A program made the translations under genes and the position numbers. Below the pieces are notes generated by a model. It was not told where the DNA came from and did no database searches. It worked only from the letters and a program-made list of their open reading frames with translations. From the NCBI GenBank assembly GCA_024196135.1, contig JAMQCK010000655.1:461-18247 (forward strand): 17,787 bases of DNA, given 5' to 3'. Shown piece after piece: positions 7,853 through 17,390 of this stretch. The stretch is from Pleurotus ostreatus/Saccharomyces cerevisiae fusant (Eukaryota; Opisthokonta). How positions within the stretch are numbered: the first letter of the stretch is position 1; each line of letters begins with the position of its first letter.

Positions 7853-10800
7853 CTACGCGAGCCTGGCCTGCTTTACTACGTACATCCTATCTAGCATACC
7901 CGACAGATCGCGCACTGCAACTTCCCACTCACGATCCAACTCTGGGTGGATGATGGAATCGCCGACAACGGGATTGTCGATACCCTCCTTCACCCACTTC
8001 AAAAGAACGACGAGGTTGTAAATGCCGTTGAGCCCGCAACACTCGAGCTTCCCCATGTCGAACTGGCTACCATCCTCCTCGAGCGGCTTCAGCGAACCAT
8101 CCTCGTTGACTTGCCTCCAACCTGGCACAAGTCGCTTGTACCACGCCCACCATCCTCCGAGCAGACGGCGTGCAGAGGCGCGATCCTTGTGTTCGGGCTC
8201 TCCGCTTTGCCGGTTCCATCGCGCATTCCCGATCCACGTCTGTAGCTCCTTCGGCCTTGTGTTCAGCGTTGGGAGTGACTTGCGTGAGTTGGCGAAGCCA
8301 TTAGCCTCCTCCCAACGAGCGAAGCGGGACAGAAGGACGGCCCAAGACGGACCAAGCTCATGCGCGACGTAGCGCCAGGCCTCCACAAACCACGCCGCCT
8401 GACGGTTGTCCAAGGCGCTGGCAGGTGTGGCGAGCGATGGCGTACTGGACGATGGTCCAGCATCCGGAGGCGCGCCGTCCTGGGCAGGAGGTGCTGCCCG
8501 TTGCGCCTGAGGTGGAGTAGCAGCGTGAGACGGCTGCTGCGCAGAATGCGGGCCCTGCAACTCGGAAGGTGGGAGTGATTGCGCAGGACGAGCGGGTAGC
8601 GTAGCGGGCTGTGGAGACGTTGACGCCGGCGCGGGTGGCGCGGAAGGCTGCGACGCGGGCGTGGGTGCAGCGGACAGACGCGATGGCGGTAGGAGGGAGC
8701 CAGACGGACGCGAAGCGGGAGGCGGCGATACAGATGGAGGCGGCGCCGGCTCATGCGATGCGAGAGGGGGACTGGATGAATGCGTCGCGGGTGGAGGAGA
8801 GGCAAGTGGGGGAAGCGATGATGTACGCGACGCCGGCGGTGCGAGCTCCGCAGATGGCGATACCGACATAGATCGCGGCGCGTCCAGCGGGCCATCCCGC
8901 TCAACGTACATACCCGTAGTGGGGTCGACGTAGTGAGTCGCATGCCACGCCTGCATGAGCTGCTCGTAGACGCGCTTGTCAGCACCGCCCTTCCAAGACA
9001 AGCGCACCACGCTGCGGTCATACTTCTCCAACTCCCAAGCGAAGCGCGCTGCTCCTGATTCGACTGGCGGTGGGTTATCGCCTGTGAACGTCTCCTGCGC
9101 ACGTGCGGAGTCAAACGCCTGCGGTTCTGAGGGACCGGCGCTCCCAGCAGCGGATTGCGAGCCAGATGTACCGGCGGGTGAGCTTGAGCCCGGCGCCGCG
9201 ACGAGTTCGTAGAAGACGCCGCTGAGCTCGTCGACGTAGTGCTGAGCTTTCCATTCCTGCAGCAATTGCTCGTACTTGCGCTTCTGAGCCCCGCCCTGCA
9301 AGGACATGACCCGGATACTGCGCGTAAAGCTCTCGAGCTCCCAAGCGTAGCGCGCGTGCCCTTTCTCCGTCGGGGGCGCGTTGCTCTCGCTGAAGGTTTG
9401 GTGAGGGCGGTCGAGATCGAACGCGTCGGGCGACGGAGCTACCGAGGACGAAGCGGCGCTGTTCTGCGCGTCGCTGGTGGAGGCTTGCGCGGAGTTCTGA
9501 CCCCGGCGCGTCGGACGTGGTCTCTTGGGCAGACTACTCTCGCCTTCGTCGCCGCTGAACTCGTCGTCGTCGCTATCTTCCTCGTCTGAGACCTCATTCT
9601 GGGCAAAGCGCGTTCGCCCAAGAGGGCCGCTCTCCTCCACCTCCATCGCATCCTCGCGCAAGGCGACCGCTTCACATTGCTCAGGAGCTACGTGGTCGAT
9701 AAGCAACGAGTACTCAGAGGCGGGCGTAGGTTACTCACTCCACATTGTCTCGATATAGTCGCAGAACATGCCAACTACGTCCTTGTCGAAACGAGCCTGG
9801 TCGAAGAGGGAAAAGGGAAGACCTTGCAGGTTTTTCCCGATGAGAAAGCTGAGGAATAGCGTCAGCGGCCAGCAAGGAAAACTTGCGGGGAAAACGACGT
9901 ACTGCTTCGCCGTGGGGTTGCCGTTCTCAGATGGGTTGCGAGCCCCGACAAGAACAAGCACAGTGGCGTCCATGTGCGTGGCGAGTCCGTGAAGGGTGGG
10001 CGTGAGGAACGCTTGTAGGTAATCCCAGGCCCTGTCAAGCAACGGTAAGTATAAGTACAGCGCGTCATACGCTACACTCACTTTTGAATGGACTCCGCAT
10101 TGCGCGGGGGAGGATCTTTGAATGCTTTATCCCACTTCTCCCTCTCCGCCTTGGCTATCGCGCGCGCACGCTCCCCGTACGCCTTCTTCTCATCCGCGGA
10201 CAAGGGGTCCCACGTCTTCTTGAGCTCCTTCATGATCCAGTTCACGGGTCGTTTGTCGAGGTACCGGTCATTGAAGAAGACCGACCCGCCGCCCGATGCC
10301 TTCGCGTCCTCCCATGCCTGAGTAGCGGCAGCGACGAGGTCTGGATGTTCGACGGCGTACTGCTGAATGGGCTGCAGCGCCTTCTTGGGCCCCTTCGCGC
10401 TCAAGCCGGTGAGCTCAACCATCATGCGGTCGTACGGGTTGTCCAAGTTCACGCGTTGGCGGTGACGATACCCAGGGAGCTTCTTGGCGCGCCAGTGGAT
10501 CCAGCGGTGGATGGCCTGAGGTTGCTTAGGTGTGTATAACGGCAGAACGCGGACAAGACTGACCTGATTGCGGATGGTCAATATCTGCGACCGCAGGCTC
10601 TCCTCCTCATCGGACAGCCTTGGCAGCACCGGCGGGTTGTTGGGGTCGTAATCCGGTAGAGGGAGGTCCGGCTCGTCGTTGTCGTCCAGCCAGTACGGGA
10701 TTTTGGCGTGGTACTCCGCACAGGCTTGGCGGATGACCTCCTGCGCCGCCTCCCACGACGTTGCGAGCGCGTCGACGTAGAGCGGCACGTATTTGAGCAG

Positions 10801-11064
10801 GATGAGGTCCTTCCGTACGCCATCTGCCCAATTCTTGCGATTCAGGCGCTCGGACTTCTCCTTGAGGCGGCGTCTCCGCTTTTTCCCGGAAGGAGCCGGG
10901 GGAGGCTGTGGGCGAGCGGGTGACGGGCCAGGAGGTGGCTGAGTTGTGGGCGTAGTCGACGGTGGCGACTCGGAAGGCGCCGATGTGCGATTTTGCGCGG
11001 CACCCGAACGCGGGAGGGACGACGGTGAGTCAGTCGCAGGAGGCGGCGGCGGCGGCGGCGGCAT
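7853..11064 (-). CDS. 1,002-aa accessory protein with HMG-like region, internal duplication and W-rich C-terminal domain
   Basis: Exons are 11064-10564, 10515-10082, 10031-9903, 9848-9739 and 9687-7853. The GT-AG introns are 48, 50, 54 and 51 bp, and all phases close. The start is the ATG at 11064, since a longer frame has only a GTG. The protein opens with polyproline and a basic KKRRRRLKEK (61-70), then a domain starting WADGVRKDLI (79 onward). Residues about 194-299 form a charged helical stretch ending KTWDPLSADEKKAYGERARAI, which resembles an HMG-box-type helix. An acidic patch (426-441) and a basic KRPRPTRR (446-453) follow. Two homologous 75-aa units (481-555 and 583-655) share RxAWELE and YEQLxQxWxxxHYVD. 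After a Pro/Ser linker, the conserved C-terminal domain (819-1002) has LPTLNTRPKELQTWI and WWAWYKRLVPGWR. I recognise the family as a large unnamed one in basidiomycetes. Its function is unknown; DNA or chromatin binding is inferred. Confidence 0.82.
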
Positions 11065-12772
11065 AGCGAACGTGGGCGCAGTCGCGGTGAAGGGAACTAC
11101 GACGGCGGCGGTGGCGATACGTGGTTGTCCAAGGTACAGTCGCCGTGGGTGAGCGGGGGCGAAGAGCGACACGTAGCGTCCTTGACCACGACGGGGGAAG
11201 GGAAGGAAAGGCGGGGGTCAAAAATTTGCGACCGACTGCCATGACACCACCGCCTTATCATCGGGCCTTGCAGCGGACTCGGGAGCAGATCCAAGATGAG
11301 ATCGAGGGGGGCCCTCGCGAACGGAAGTATTTTTGCCCCGCATACACTGCGCCACATTCGAAGTTAGCGCTCTGGCCAGCTCTATATTATTGGAGAGGGT
11401 ACTTACCAGGAGCTCAACGCCATTTCATACCTCACCTGTGAGAAAGCAAAGGAGATTTTGCAGACGCGTGAACGTCCCGACTCAGCGCGAGGAGTCAGCG
11501 ACTTCCGACTGGAAGTAAGCACAAACCAAACACATACCAACTTCACCCAGCATTGCGAGGAAGGTGACGTCGTCTAGAGACGAACGCCAGTAGCTACGCA
11601 GGCTAGAGTACTGAATTTGAGGTGTGAGCGCTGAGTAGTATGTCTGCCATGTATAACGCCATGAACGGGACAACGTACCTTCCAATATGTGACCGGTTCC
11701 GCCTGGTTCAAGCGAGGTCTGTAGCCCAAATTGTGTGGGGCATTCCAATAAGAGGGACGTCGCGTTGATGACAAGGCTCTACAATTGAGATGCAGATGCT
11801 GCAGTGGAAGGGAAACACACTACCTGTGTAGCTCATCATTTTGTGAAAAGCGTCCTTGACGAGCTGCTCTTGCACGTGTAAGCTGCATCGTGTTGGAGTT
11901 GGGAATACCAGTCTGTGGTCAGGGTTAGTCTCTGAAGTGTATTCGTCAGCGGAATGAGATGCGCGCGGCGATGCTGAAAGCACGGTAACATGCTCCAGAG
12001 CATATCGCGCTCAAAGTCGCGGACGCCACGACCTAACCTTCGACCGGCCATCCTATCGCAAATCTGTATGTGCGAACATCAAGTACCTCTTGTTTGACTG
12101 TGTCCTTTCGCTCCTCAGGCTTGATAGATCCAAAGAGAGACCACACTAATTGCGGGTATACTCATTAGGGTGTAGTCGATGGCGGTTCGAGGTCAAGCTT
12201 CGTGGTGGGAGCAATCAAAGCCCGCAAACGATGCTGTCCGCGACGACGTGTACACCTCTACGATGCACGCGCTTCAGCGATGGGTAATGCCTGCTGAGTT
12301 TCGAAATCTACTCAGGTAGATGTAGGTATGCCAGGTCCCCCGCACATGTCGATGAGGTTCTGTACGGACGATTCAACGGGTTGATGCCGCTCACCAGGAA
12401 AAAGTCCAAGTTGCGCCGGTGCCATACGTACTAACCAGCGTTCACATGGGTTATAGATTGGCCGTATATTTGCGGGCAGACGCTCTCTTGCCTCCGTCGA
12501 TGCATACAAAATTCACGGCTAGTACGCTTGTTCGTATGCGAGGGTCGACGCCGTTTTCAATGGCGAAGTCCGCTCTGATTTTCGGACTTCGTCGTTGATC
12601 GTCGAGCCGCGCGTTCAGTACCTTCTTGCATGCTATACTGGCACTGAATTCACATTTGAATGCATTGGAAGGGTAGTTTCATAACATGGGATCGTATATA
12701 GGTACAAAACAAGGCTCGGATAAGCAGAAAACAAGGCCAATAATGCCGTACGTAACCCACGCCACTCAAGCA
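11065..12772. other. Intergenic stretch of 1.7 kb, coding status unresolved
   Basis: The upstream region of the 1,002-aa gene lies at its left end and the 3' end of the TET gene at its right. Base composition is nearer 50% GC than in the flanking genes. Splice-like signals occur on both strands. Examples are a plus-strand open run ending LETREXXX-free at a GTAAGC donor (about 11374-11515), and a minus-strand run with VKQEVLDVRTYRFAIGW between an AATTAG acceptor (12146-12141) and a GTTAGG site near 12035. I could not chain these into one consistent gene, and none matches a family I know. It may hold a decayed or small-exon gene. Confidence 0.3.
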
Positions 12773-14373
12773 CTACACCACATCCTGGTCCTCGTCTTCC
12801 AGCTCCGTCAGGTCTGAGAGGTCTGATGCATCCTCGAGCTCGGTTAGGTCGGACAGGTCAGATGCGTCACCCGGCGTACTACCATGAGATGCGCGTGCGC
12901 GCAGCTCGGCCAGCGTCGAAAACAAAGCCAGACCTTGGCGATAACGCCCTTTCGCCTTCTCAGCCTCGTGAGCGCGCTCCTGCAGGCTCAACTGGGATAG
13001 GAAGGCTTCCTTCGTTTGGAAGCCCTGGTCTACCCAGCGAATGAGGCCACCTGCCGTGTACTGGGTCACTGAGTAGCGGCGCTCGCCACGGCCTACGGCG
13101 ACGTTGGAGTGGGTGAGGACGCTAGAGGGTATGATGATCGTCGCACCGGGGGGGAACTCGATGACTAGCTTAAGCTCCCAGATAATGAGATGTCCACCGC
13201 GGCGCGGGTTGAAGCGACCGAGCGCCGTGATGGGGCACCAACCCCAGGGTACATTGGCAAAGTCGCGGTGTGGGATGGTAATGGTGCGGGGGCCGTAGTT
13301 AATGGTCAAGGCAGCCCAGACGCCGTGGCGAAAGTTGCGCTTGAGGTGCGGGTACTTTGAGCGAACGGCCTTGCCATACCGGCGGTAGAACTTGACGAGC
13401 TTCGGACCCCAGCCTGCGGCCACGCCCGTAGAGAACCCTGCGAGGCGCTTCATCCCGGGGTGCTTCAATAGCCGGCGAAAGAGGGGCGCGTTCGTGGGCT
13501 TCTCGGCGATGTTCATGGGTGCCTTCCGCCCACCACCGTAGGCATGGCCATGAGCGGTAGCGGGGAATACCCCGCGTCGGTGTCGGCGCTGATCAGCGTT
13601 CAGGGACAGGCGTGGAGCAACTTCCTCGATAAGGTCGGCGAGGCCGGCCATGTCCTCGTCGTAGCTGTCAGCCACCGGCGCGCCGCCTGCCGAGGGTTCC
13701 GGACGCCCTGCGAGGACCATGAAGACCTCGTCAGCGGGCGTGACAAAGGGGACGGTCTTCCTACGAAGGTGTCAGCGCTCTTCAGGATAAAGGTGCTGAC
13801 GACATACCTGCCCGCCCAGCGTACTAGGTCGAACTTCCACAAGGAATTCGGCCCGACCATATCCTCCAGGCGGTACGTGCGATGTTGCGTACGCCCTCGC
13901 TTGGGCTCGCGCATAGCCGTATAGCCTGTCTTCGTGACGGGGAGGCGCTCCAGTGCAACGGAACGCACGACAGGTTCCGCGCGGTCCATATGCTTGCGGC
14001 GCGTCGCCGGCCGCACTTCAGGCCCCGCATCAGCCGCGTCTAGCACCTCCTGAGCGAGCTTGCGCTTGCGCTGGCGAATGGCCTTGCTCCGCTTCTTTGC
14101 GTGGTACTTCTGGCCGCCGTGAAGGGTGGGGGGAGGCGCAGGGAGGGGGGATGGCGGGCGCGTCGGGGGGTCGGCAGGCTCGTCGCCCTCATCGTCGCTG
14201 TTCAGGTCCTCAACTAAGTCGTAATCATTATCATCGCCGTCCGTCCACTCTTCGCGCTCCTCCTCGACGCTCCGCTGGATGAGACTGCCGAAGTCGAAAC
14301 TGGGGTCCTTGATGCGGTAGACGGTGCCGTCCCATGAGCTGTATGAGGCGCCGGAGCGCAGCACGCGATTCAT
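12773..14373 (-). CDS. TET/JBP-family Fe(II)/2-oxoglutarate dioxygenase (517 aa)
   Basis: Predicted 5-methylcytosine (or thymine-base) oxygenase of the fungal TET/JBP class, acting on DNA in the nucleus. Exons are 14373-13808 and 13760-12773, separated by a 47-bp GT-AG intron. The ATG at 14373 has G at -3; the longer frame begins only with TTG. The N-terminal part (1-140) is acidic, then basic with KKRSKAIRQRKRK as a likely nuclear signal. The family segment before the core spans the intron (LVRWAG to EVFMVLAGRP). The core has RNFRHGVWAALTINYGP, the HxD pair in IPHRDFANVPWGW (His353, Asp355), GGHLIIWELKLVIEFPPG, the distal iron ligand in LTHSNV (His406), and the cosubstrate Arg in ERRYSVTQYTAGG (about 417). 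All key residues are present. The tail ends in two copies of an acidic 12-aa repeat. Family assignment is firm; substrate is by family analogy. Confidence 0.92.
12797..12868 (-). repeat. Duplicated 36-bp coding unit (DASDLSDLTELE) at the TET C-terminus
   Basis: The units at 12868-12833 and 12832-12797 encode identical 12-aa peptides (residues 487-498 and 499-510), yet differ at 8 of 36 bases. All eight differences are synonymous third positions. Confidence 0.9.
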
Positions 14374-14749
14374 GCCCTGAGGTGGTGCGGTCAGTATGGG
14401 GGCTACGGAAGCAAAAAGCCAGGGGGCGAGTATTTTCAAAGATGTCCAACGTGCCGCCGCGCCTCGGCCCCGGTTTCCCAGGCTTGAGAATCGCGTGTAG
14501 CCTTAGCGCGGCAGCACAGAGGAAGGAAGAAGGAGGGATGCGAGAATAAGTAACAAGGCTGCACTTACCGTGGTGGTCGAGAACAAGACGCGATGGGGAC
14601 CGAACACGACGCACGTGAGTCAACAAACGAACACGAGCGGGTCACACACCCGTATCAGGTGACTCATGTTGAACTTTGGCGAGATATCTATTTGATTTGT
14701 TACGCATGAGATATAATGCCGGCTGAGATGATATCGAAAGATACGAACC
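14374..14749. promoter_or_regulatory. Divergent promoter region shared by the TET gene and the 188-aa gene
   Basis: This 376-bp gap lies between the two start codons. CACGTG (14612-14617) overlaps TGAGTCA (14616-14622), and TGACTCA lies at 14660-14666. These are AP-1/Gcn4-type sites in inverted arrangement. A TATAA (14712-14716) precedes the plus-strand ATG by 34 bp. On the minus strand, a strong donor GTAAGTG at 14568 and a CTCAG acceptor ending at 14377, three bases before the TET ATG, suggest a 192-bp 5' UTR intron. If so, TET transcription starts to the right of 14568, near the paired sites. All of this is motif-based. Confidence 0.4.
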
Positions 14750-15412
14750 ATGGCCCCTCGTCTGGCATACAAGACCACGAATGCGGACGGAGACACCTGC
14801 TATTGGTACTACAAGAGACGACCACCTTTCAAGCGTCCTCAGCGCACACCGGCGGAGCGGCAACAACTGCTGGTATGCGCACCGTCCCTTACCGAAACGT
14901 ATCAAGGTCATCTCAGATCTAGAACTGGCTCTTCCCCTTGCCGCCGGCGCCAGATCCCGATTGGCGCGATACGTGTCGCGACGACGAATCTGAGTACGAA
15001 CGCTGTGAAGCCATCCTTCAACTACGCAGGGAACTCAAGCAGCGCGTATATCATGCGTGCGTCGTCGCTCCATCCGGACGCGCCGAGGACGACCCATGCG
15101 ATCCGATCATCGACTACGTCTACCTGAAAAGTGCGTATACAGTGCGCTCAGCTCGCATCCACTCACAGACTTCTAGAAAAGCTCACTCATGTCAACTTCT
15201 ATATGGCGCGCGGCGGCGTTCACTGCCCCGGTGACTATACCTGGGAGAGTCTCCCGCCGTTCACATGGGCTGCCGAGGATGCTCTGCATGCACAGCTAGC
15301 CCAGCAGGATGTTCCTATGCAGAACTTCATTGCACAGGGGGGAGATGCTCAGCCTGACGTATATCTAGGATGGGTGGATGACATGGAGGGTATTGACGAG
15401 GTCCTAGCTTAG
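14750..15412 (+). CDS. Unrecognised 188-aa protein, three exons, divergent from TET
   Basis: Exons are 14750-14872, 14923-15130 and 15177-15412. The introns are 50 bp (GTATGC...ATCTAG) and 46 bp (GTGCGT...TTCTAG), and both junctions keep one frame to a TAG at 15410-15412. The ATG sits in a near-ideal context (ACCATGG). The N-terminus is basic and aromatic (CYWYYKRRPPFKRPQRTPAER). A middle charged helical part follows (DDESEYERCEAILQLRRELKQRVYH), and the C-terminus is acidic (GWVDDMEGIDEVLA). There is no signal peptide, membrane segment or known motif. The opposite charges at the two ends and its place beside the dioxygenase make it a candidate partner or regulator, but that is inference. The splice model rests on signals and frame closure only. 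Confidence 0.55.
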
Positions 15413-17287
15413 CTCACTCAATGTATTTGTTCAGCCTAACGGGTCCACACGCAAACAAGGGACTGCAGAAATTCAATCTGACATTCAAGTAGCTACTGTC
15501 TATGTACAAGAATTGACCCTCAAGGACGGGCCGTTTGAGAGAAGCACGAGGACGCGACCGCGACCTCGAGCGCGAGGGAGCCGAGGGTGGTGATAAGGTG
15601 CGATGCGGGCACGCGCGCCGTCTCAACATTCGCGAGGGCGGGCCGCGAGACGCTGCGCAAGACAAGGCGCGCGAACGAGGCGACGAGGTGCAGGGCATGG
15701 TAAATCGAGCGAGTCCACACGGTAGCGTGACGGAGGGCACTGGCGAGCATGTGAGCGCGCCGAGACGCGAAGCGTCGAGGTTGAAAACGCACCGTCTAGC
15801 ACGACATGGGCCGTGAGTGGGCGGTGCACGCGTCGGTGCTTGGACCGACGTTTTCGGGACAGATCGACCGGGCCCTTCGACGCAGGCATGAATAGCGGTG
15901 CTAGAGGCGAGGTCAGTGACACGTACAGCATTGAGGTGCACCGGGGATGTTCGGATACAGTGGAAGGAGAGGTTGAGGTCCTTCACCGTAGCTGAGGGCT
16001 CTTCGCACACGTTAAAAACGTACGATACTGCAGCAAAGACGGACGTACCAAGATCCCGCTACTGTCGACGCACACGTGGGCAGCAGCGAAGATGGCGAGG
16101 GTTGTGTGCCGTCTGTACGATCAAGACGGGAACGCGAAGCGCCGACGCACGAGGCGATGCGCGCTATTGGGCATAGCAGACAAGACGAATCGCGCAAGCC
16201 ACGAGATACGGGAATGAAGGGGGTTGACGGCCGAACATGAGAACGAGACGAGGCGAGTTGTCGCGCGCGGGTGGACGGACCGCCGGCAATAAACGCGGCA
16301 TCGTGGTGGACAAGGGACGGGGCGGCCGTTTCGGATGAGGCCCATGCTTGAGAACCGATTGGCATCGTTGTTGGGAAAAGGGGGGAGCGTTCCGCAGATG
16401 ACTGAGAAGATAGAAAGCTATGGCGCGTCAGTTCTTGCAGCATATGCGATGAGAAGCTGCGACGCACCGATCATTGCTTGCGTGCATTTCCTACTAAAAT
16501 CTGCCCGAGGGCACAGCATTGACAAAGGTGCGATATCGGGCGGCCTTGCGCAGTAGGTGAACGCGGAGAGCGAACTGCGTGTTGCGCGGCTGTACACGTC
16601 GGCGGCGCGACCGCGAAGGCAGGAGAAAAAGAGCGTTGGGTCAGCATTCCCACGATCGAGTACCAATTTTTCGTCTGTCCAGAGGGCCAGAGCTATATTG
16701 CCTGTAATTGCCTGTAATATAGCAATGTTTATACATGAAGTACTACAAGGAATTCGCATCTGGTGTATGTCCATAAGGGGGCGTTGAGGTGAGGACGACC
16801 ACTACCGGGATTTCCTGGACTAGGGTGAAGTCCGAGCGGCGCGCAGCCACAAGATGCGCGGATGCAAGCATCACGAAGAGAAAGAGTCGGCAATGACAGT
16901 CAAGGTCAGTCAGATATCTGTGTTGCTAAGACGGGCACAACCCACCAGAGAGGTAGCTCGCCCATGGTCCACAGACCGATCATCGAGGTAATACGTATGC
17001 TGCGCGTTGCGACGTGCTCACTGCGACGTGCTGGATGTCGTGTGAAAGACAATGAATACAATTGAAGGGGCGCCGGGGAAGGAATAGGTGCGGTGAGCAA
17101 GGGGGAAGCTGGTGGGAGGAAGCGGGCGAGAGGCGGAACGAGCGACGGGAAGCACGTGCCACGATTCGCGAGCTGCATTGCTGAATCGACGAGCCAGCTG
17201 GGCCGGCAGAGCTGCTGAGGCCGCGAACCCGGTGCGAACTGCCTAGCCCGCGCGAAGCCTGCCGTATAAGGTAAGGGGCCTGGGTGG
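15413..17287. other. Right arm of the element, no recognisable gene
   Basis: From the end of the 188-aa gene to the right TIR there are only low-confidence frames with biased composition and no family motif on either strand. The stretch 15530-15830 is rich in CGAG/GCG repeats, which keep several antisense frames open. AGCCAG (17192-17197) and the TIR copy at 17294-17299 echo the left subterminal motif. It may be regulatory or decayed cargo. Confidence 0.45.
16692..16723. repeat. Hairpin-forming repeat GCTATATT...AATATAGC
   Basis: Perfect 8-bp arms (16692-16699 and 16716-16723) flank a 16-base loop containing a direct repeat of GCCTGT (16700-16705 and 16710-16715). Confidence 0.7.
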
Positions 17288-17382
17288 GGCAGTAGCCAGC
17301 GTGGGGCTAGCGTCGGGTGAAATGCATTTGGCACCTCGGGCTAGCGCCAGGGGCATTTGACTCAGATCTCCTGCTACGGCTC
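17288..17382 (-). repeat. Right terminal inverted repeat of the 17.1-kb element
   Basis: Reverse-complement partner of 275-368. The 68-bp core is 17288-17355. Read inwards from 17382, the tip is GAGCCGTAGCAGGAG, against ACCAGTAGCAGGAG on the left. Inner similarity stops abruptly after CTGCC. Confidence 0.9.
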
Positions 17383-17390
17383 GGTGCTCC
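17383..17390. repeat. Right copy of the 8-bp target-site duplication (GGTGCTCC)
   Basis: Identical to 267-274 and in the same codon phase of the copia gene. Confidence 0.85.

Larger units (their letters stand above)
275..17382. mobile_element. KDZ-type DNA transposon of 17.1 kb carrying a TET/JBP dioxygenase
   Basis: This interval is bounded by inverted repeats of about 95 bp and an 8-bp direct duplication, and it interrupts a copia pol gene whose frame closes perfectly without it. It contains a CxC2/KDZ transposase whose stop codon is only 282 bp from the left end, a 1,002-aa accessory gene, a TET/JBP dioxygenase and a divergent 188-aa gene. All four splice to open frames, so the element may be autonomous. 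The KDZ (Kyakuja-Dileera-Zisupton) family is known to be linked to TET/JBP genes in basidiomycetes. I recall 8-bp duplications for Zisupton, which would fit, but I am not certain of that. A later insertion at 4507-7784 adds 3,286 bp including its duplication. The outermost bases differ (ACCAGTAGCAGG left, GAGCCGTAGCAGG right), so the exact tips are less sure than the 68-bp core. Confidence 0.85.

Noticed and set aside
8263..9114. 283-codon minus-strand frame rich in Arg, His and Pro.
   Set aside because: Out-of-frame reading of the Pro/Ser-rich linker and repeats of the 1,002-aa gene, which has the conserved domains.
11064..11172. 36-codon N-terminal extension of the accessory protein.
   Set aside because: It would begin at GTG. 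The first ATG (11064) has G at -3 and begins the polyproline segment.
15414..16010. 198-codon minus-strand frame.
   Set aside because: Biased toward Arg, Ser and Pro from repeated CGAG/GCG sequence, with no conserved motif and an overlap with the end of the plus-strand gene.
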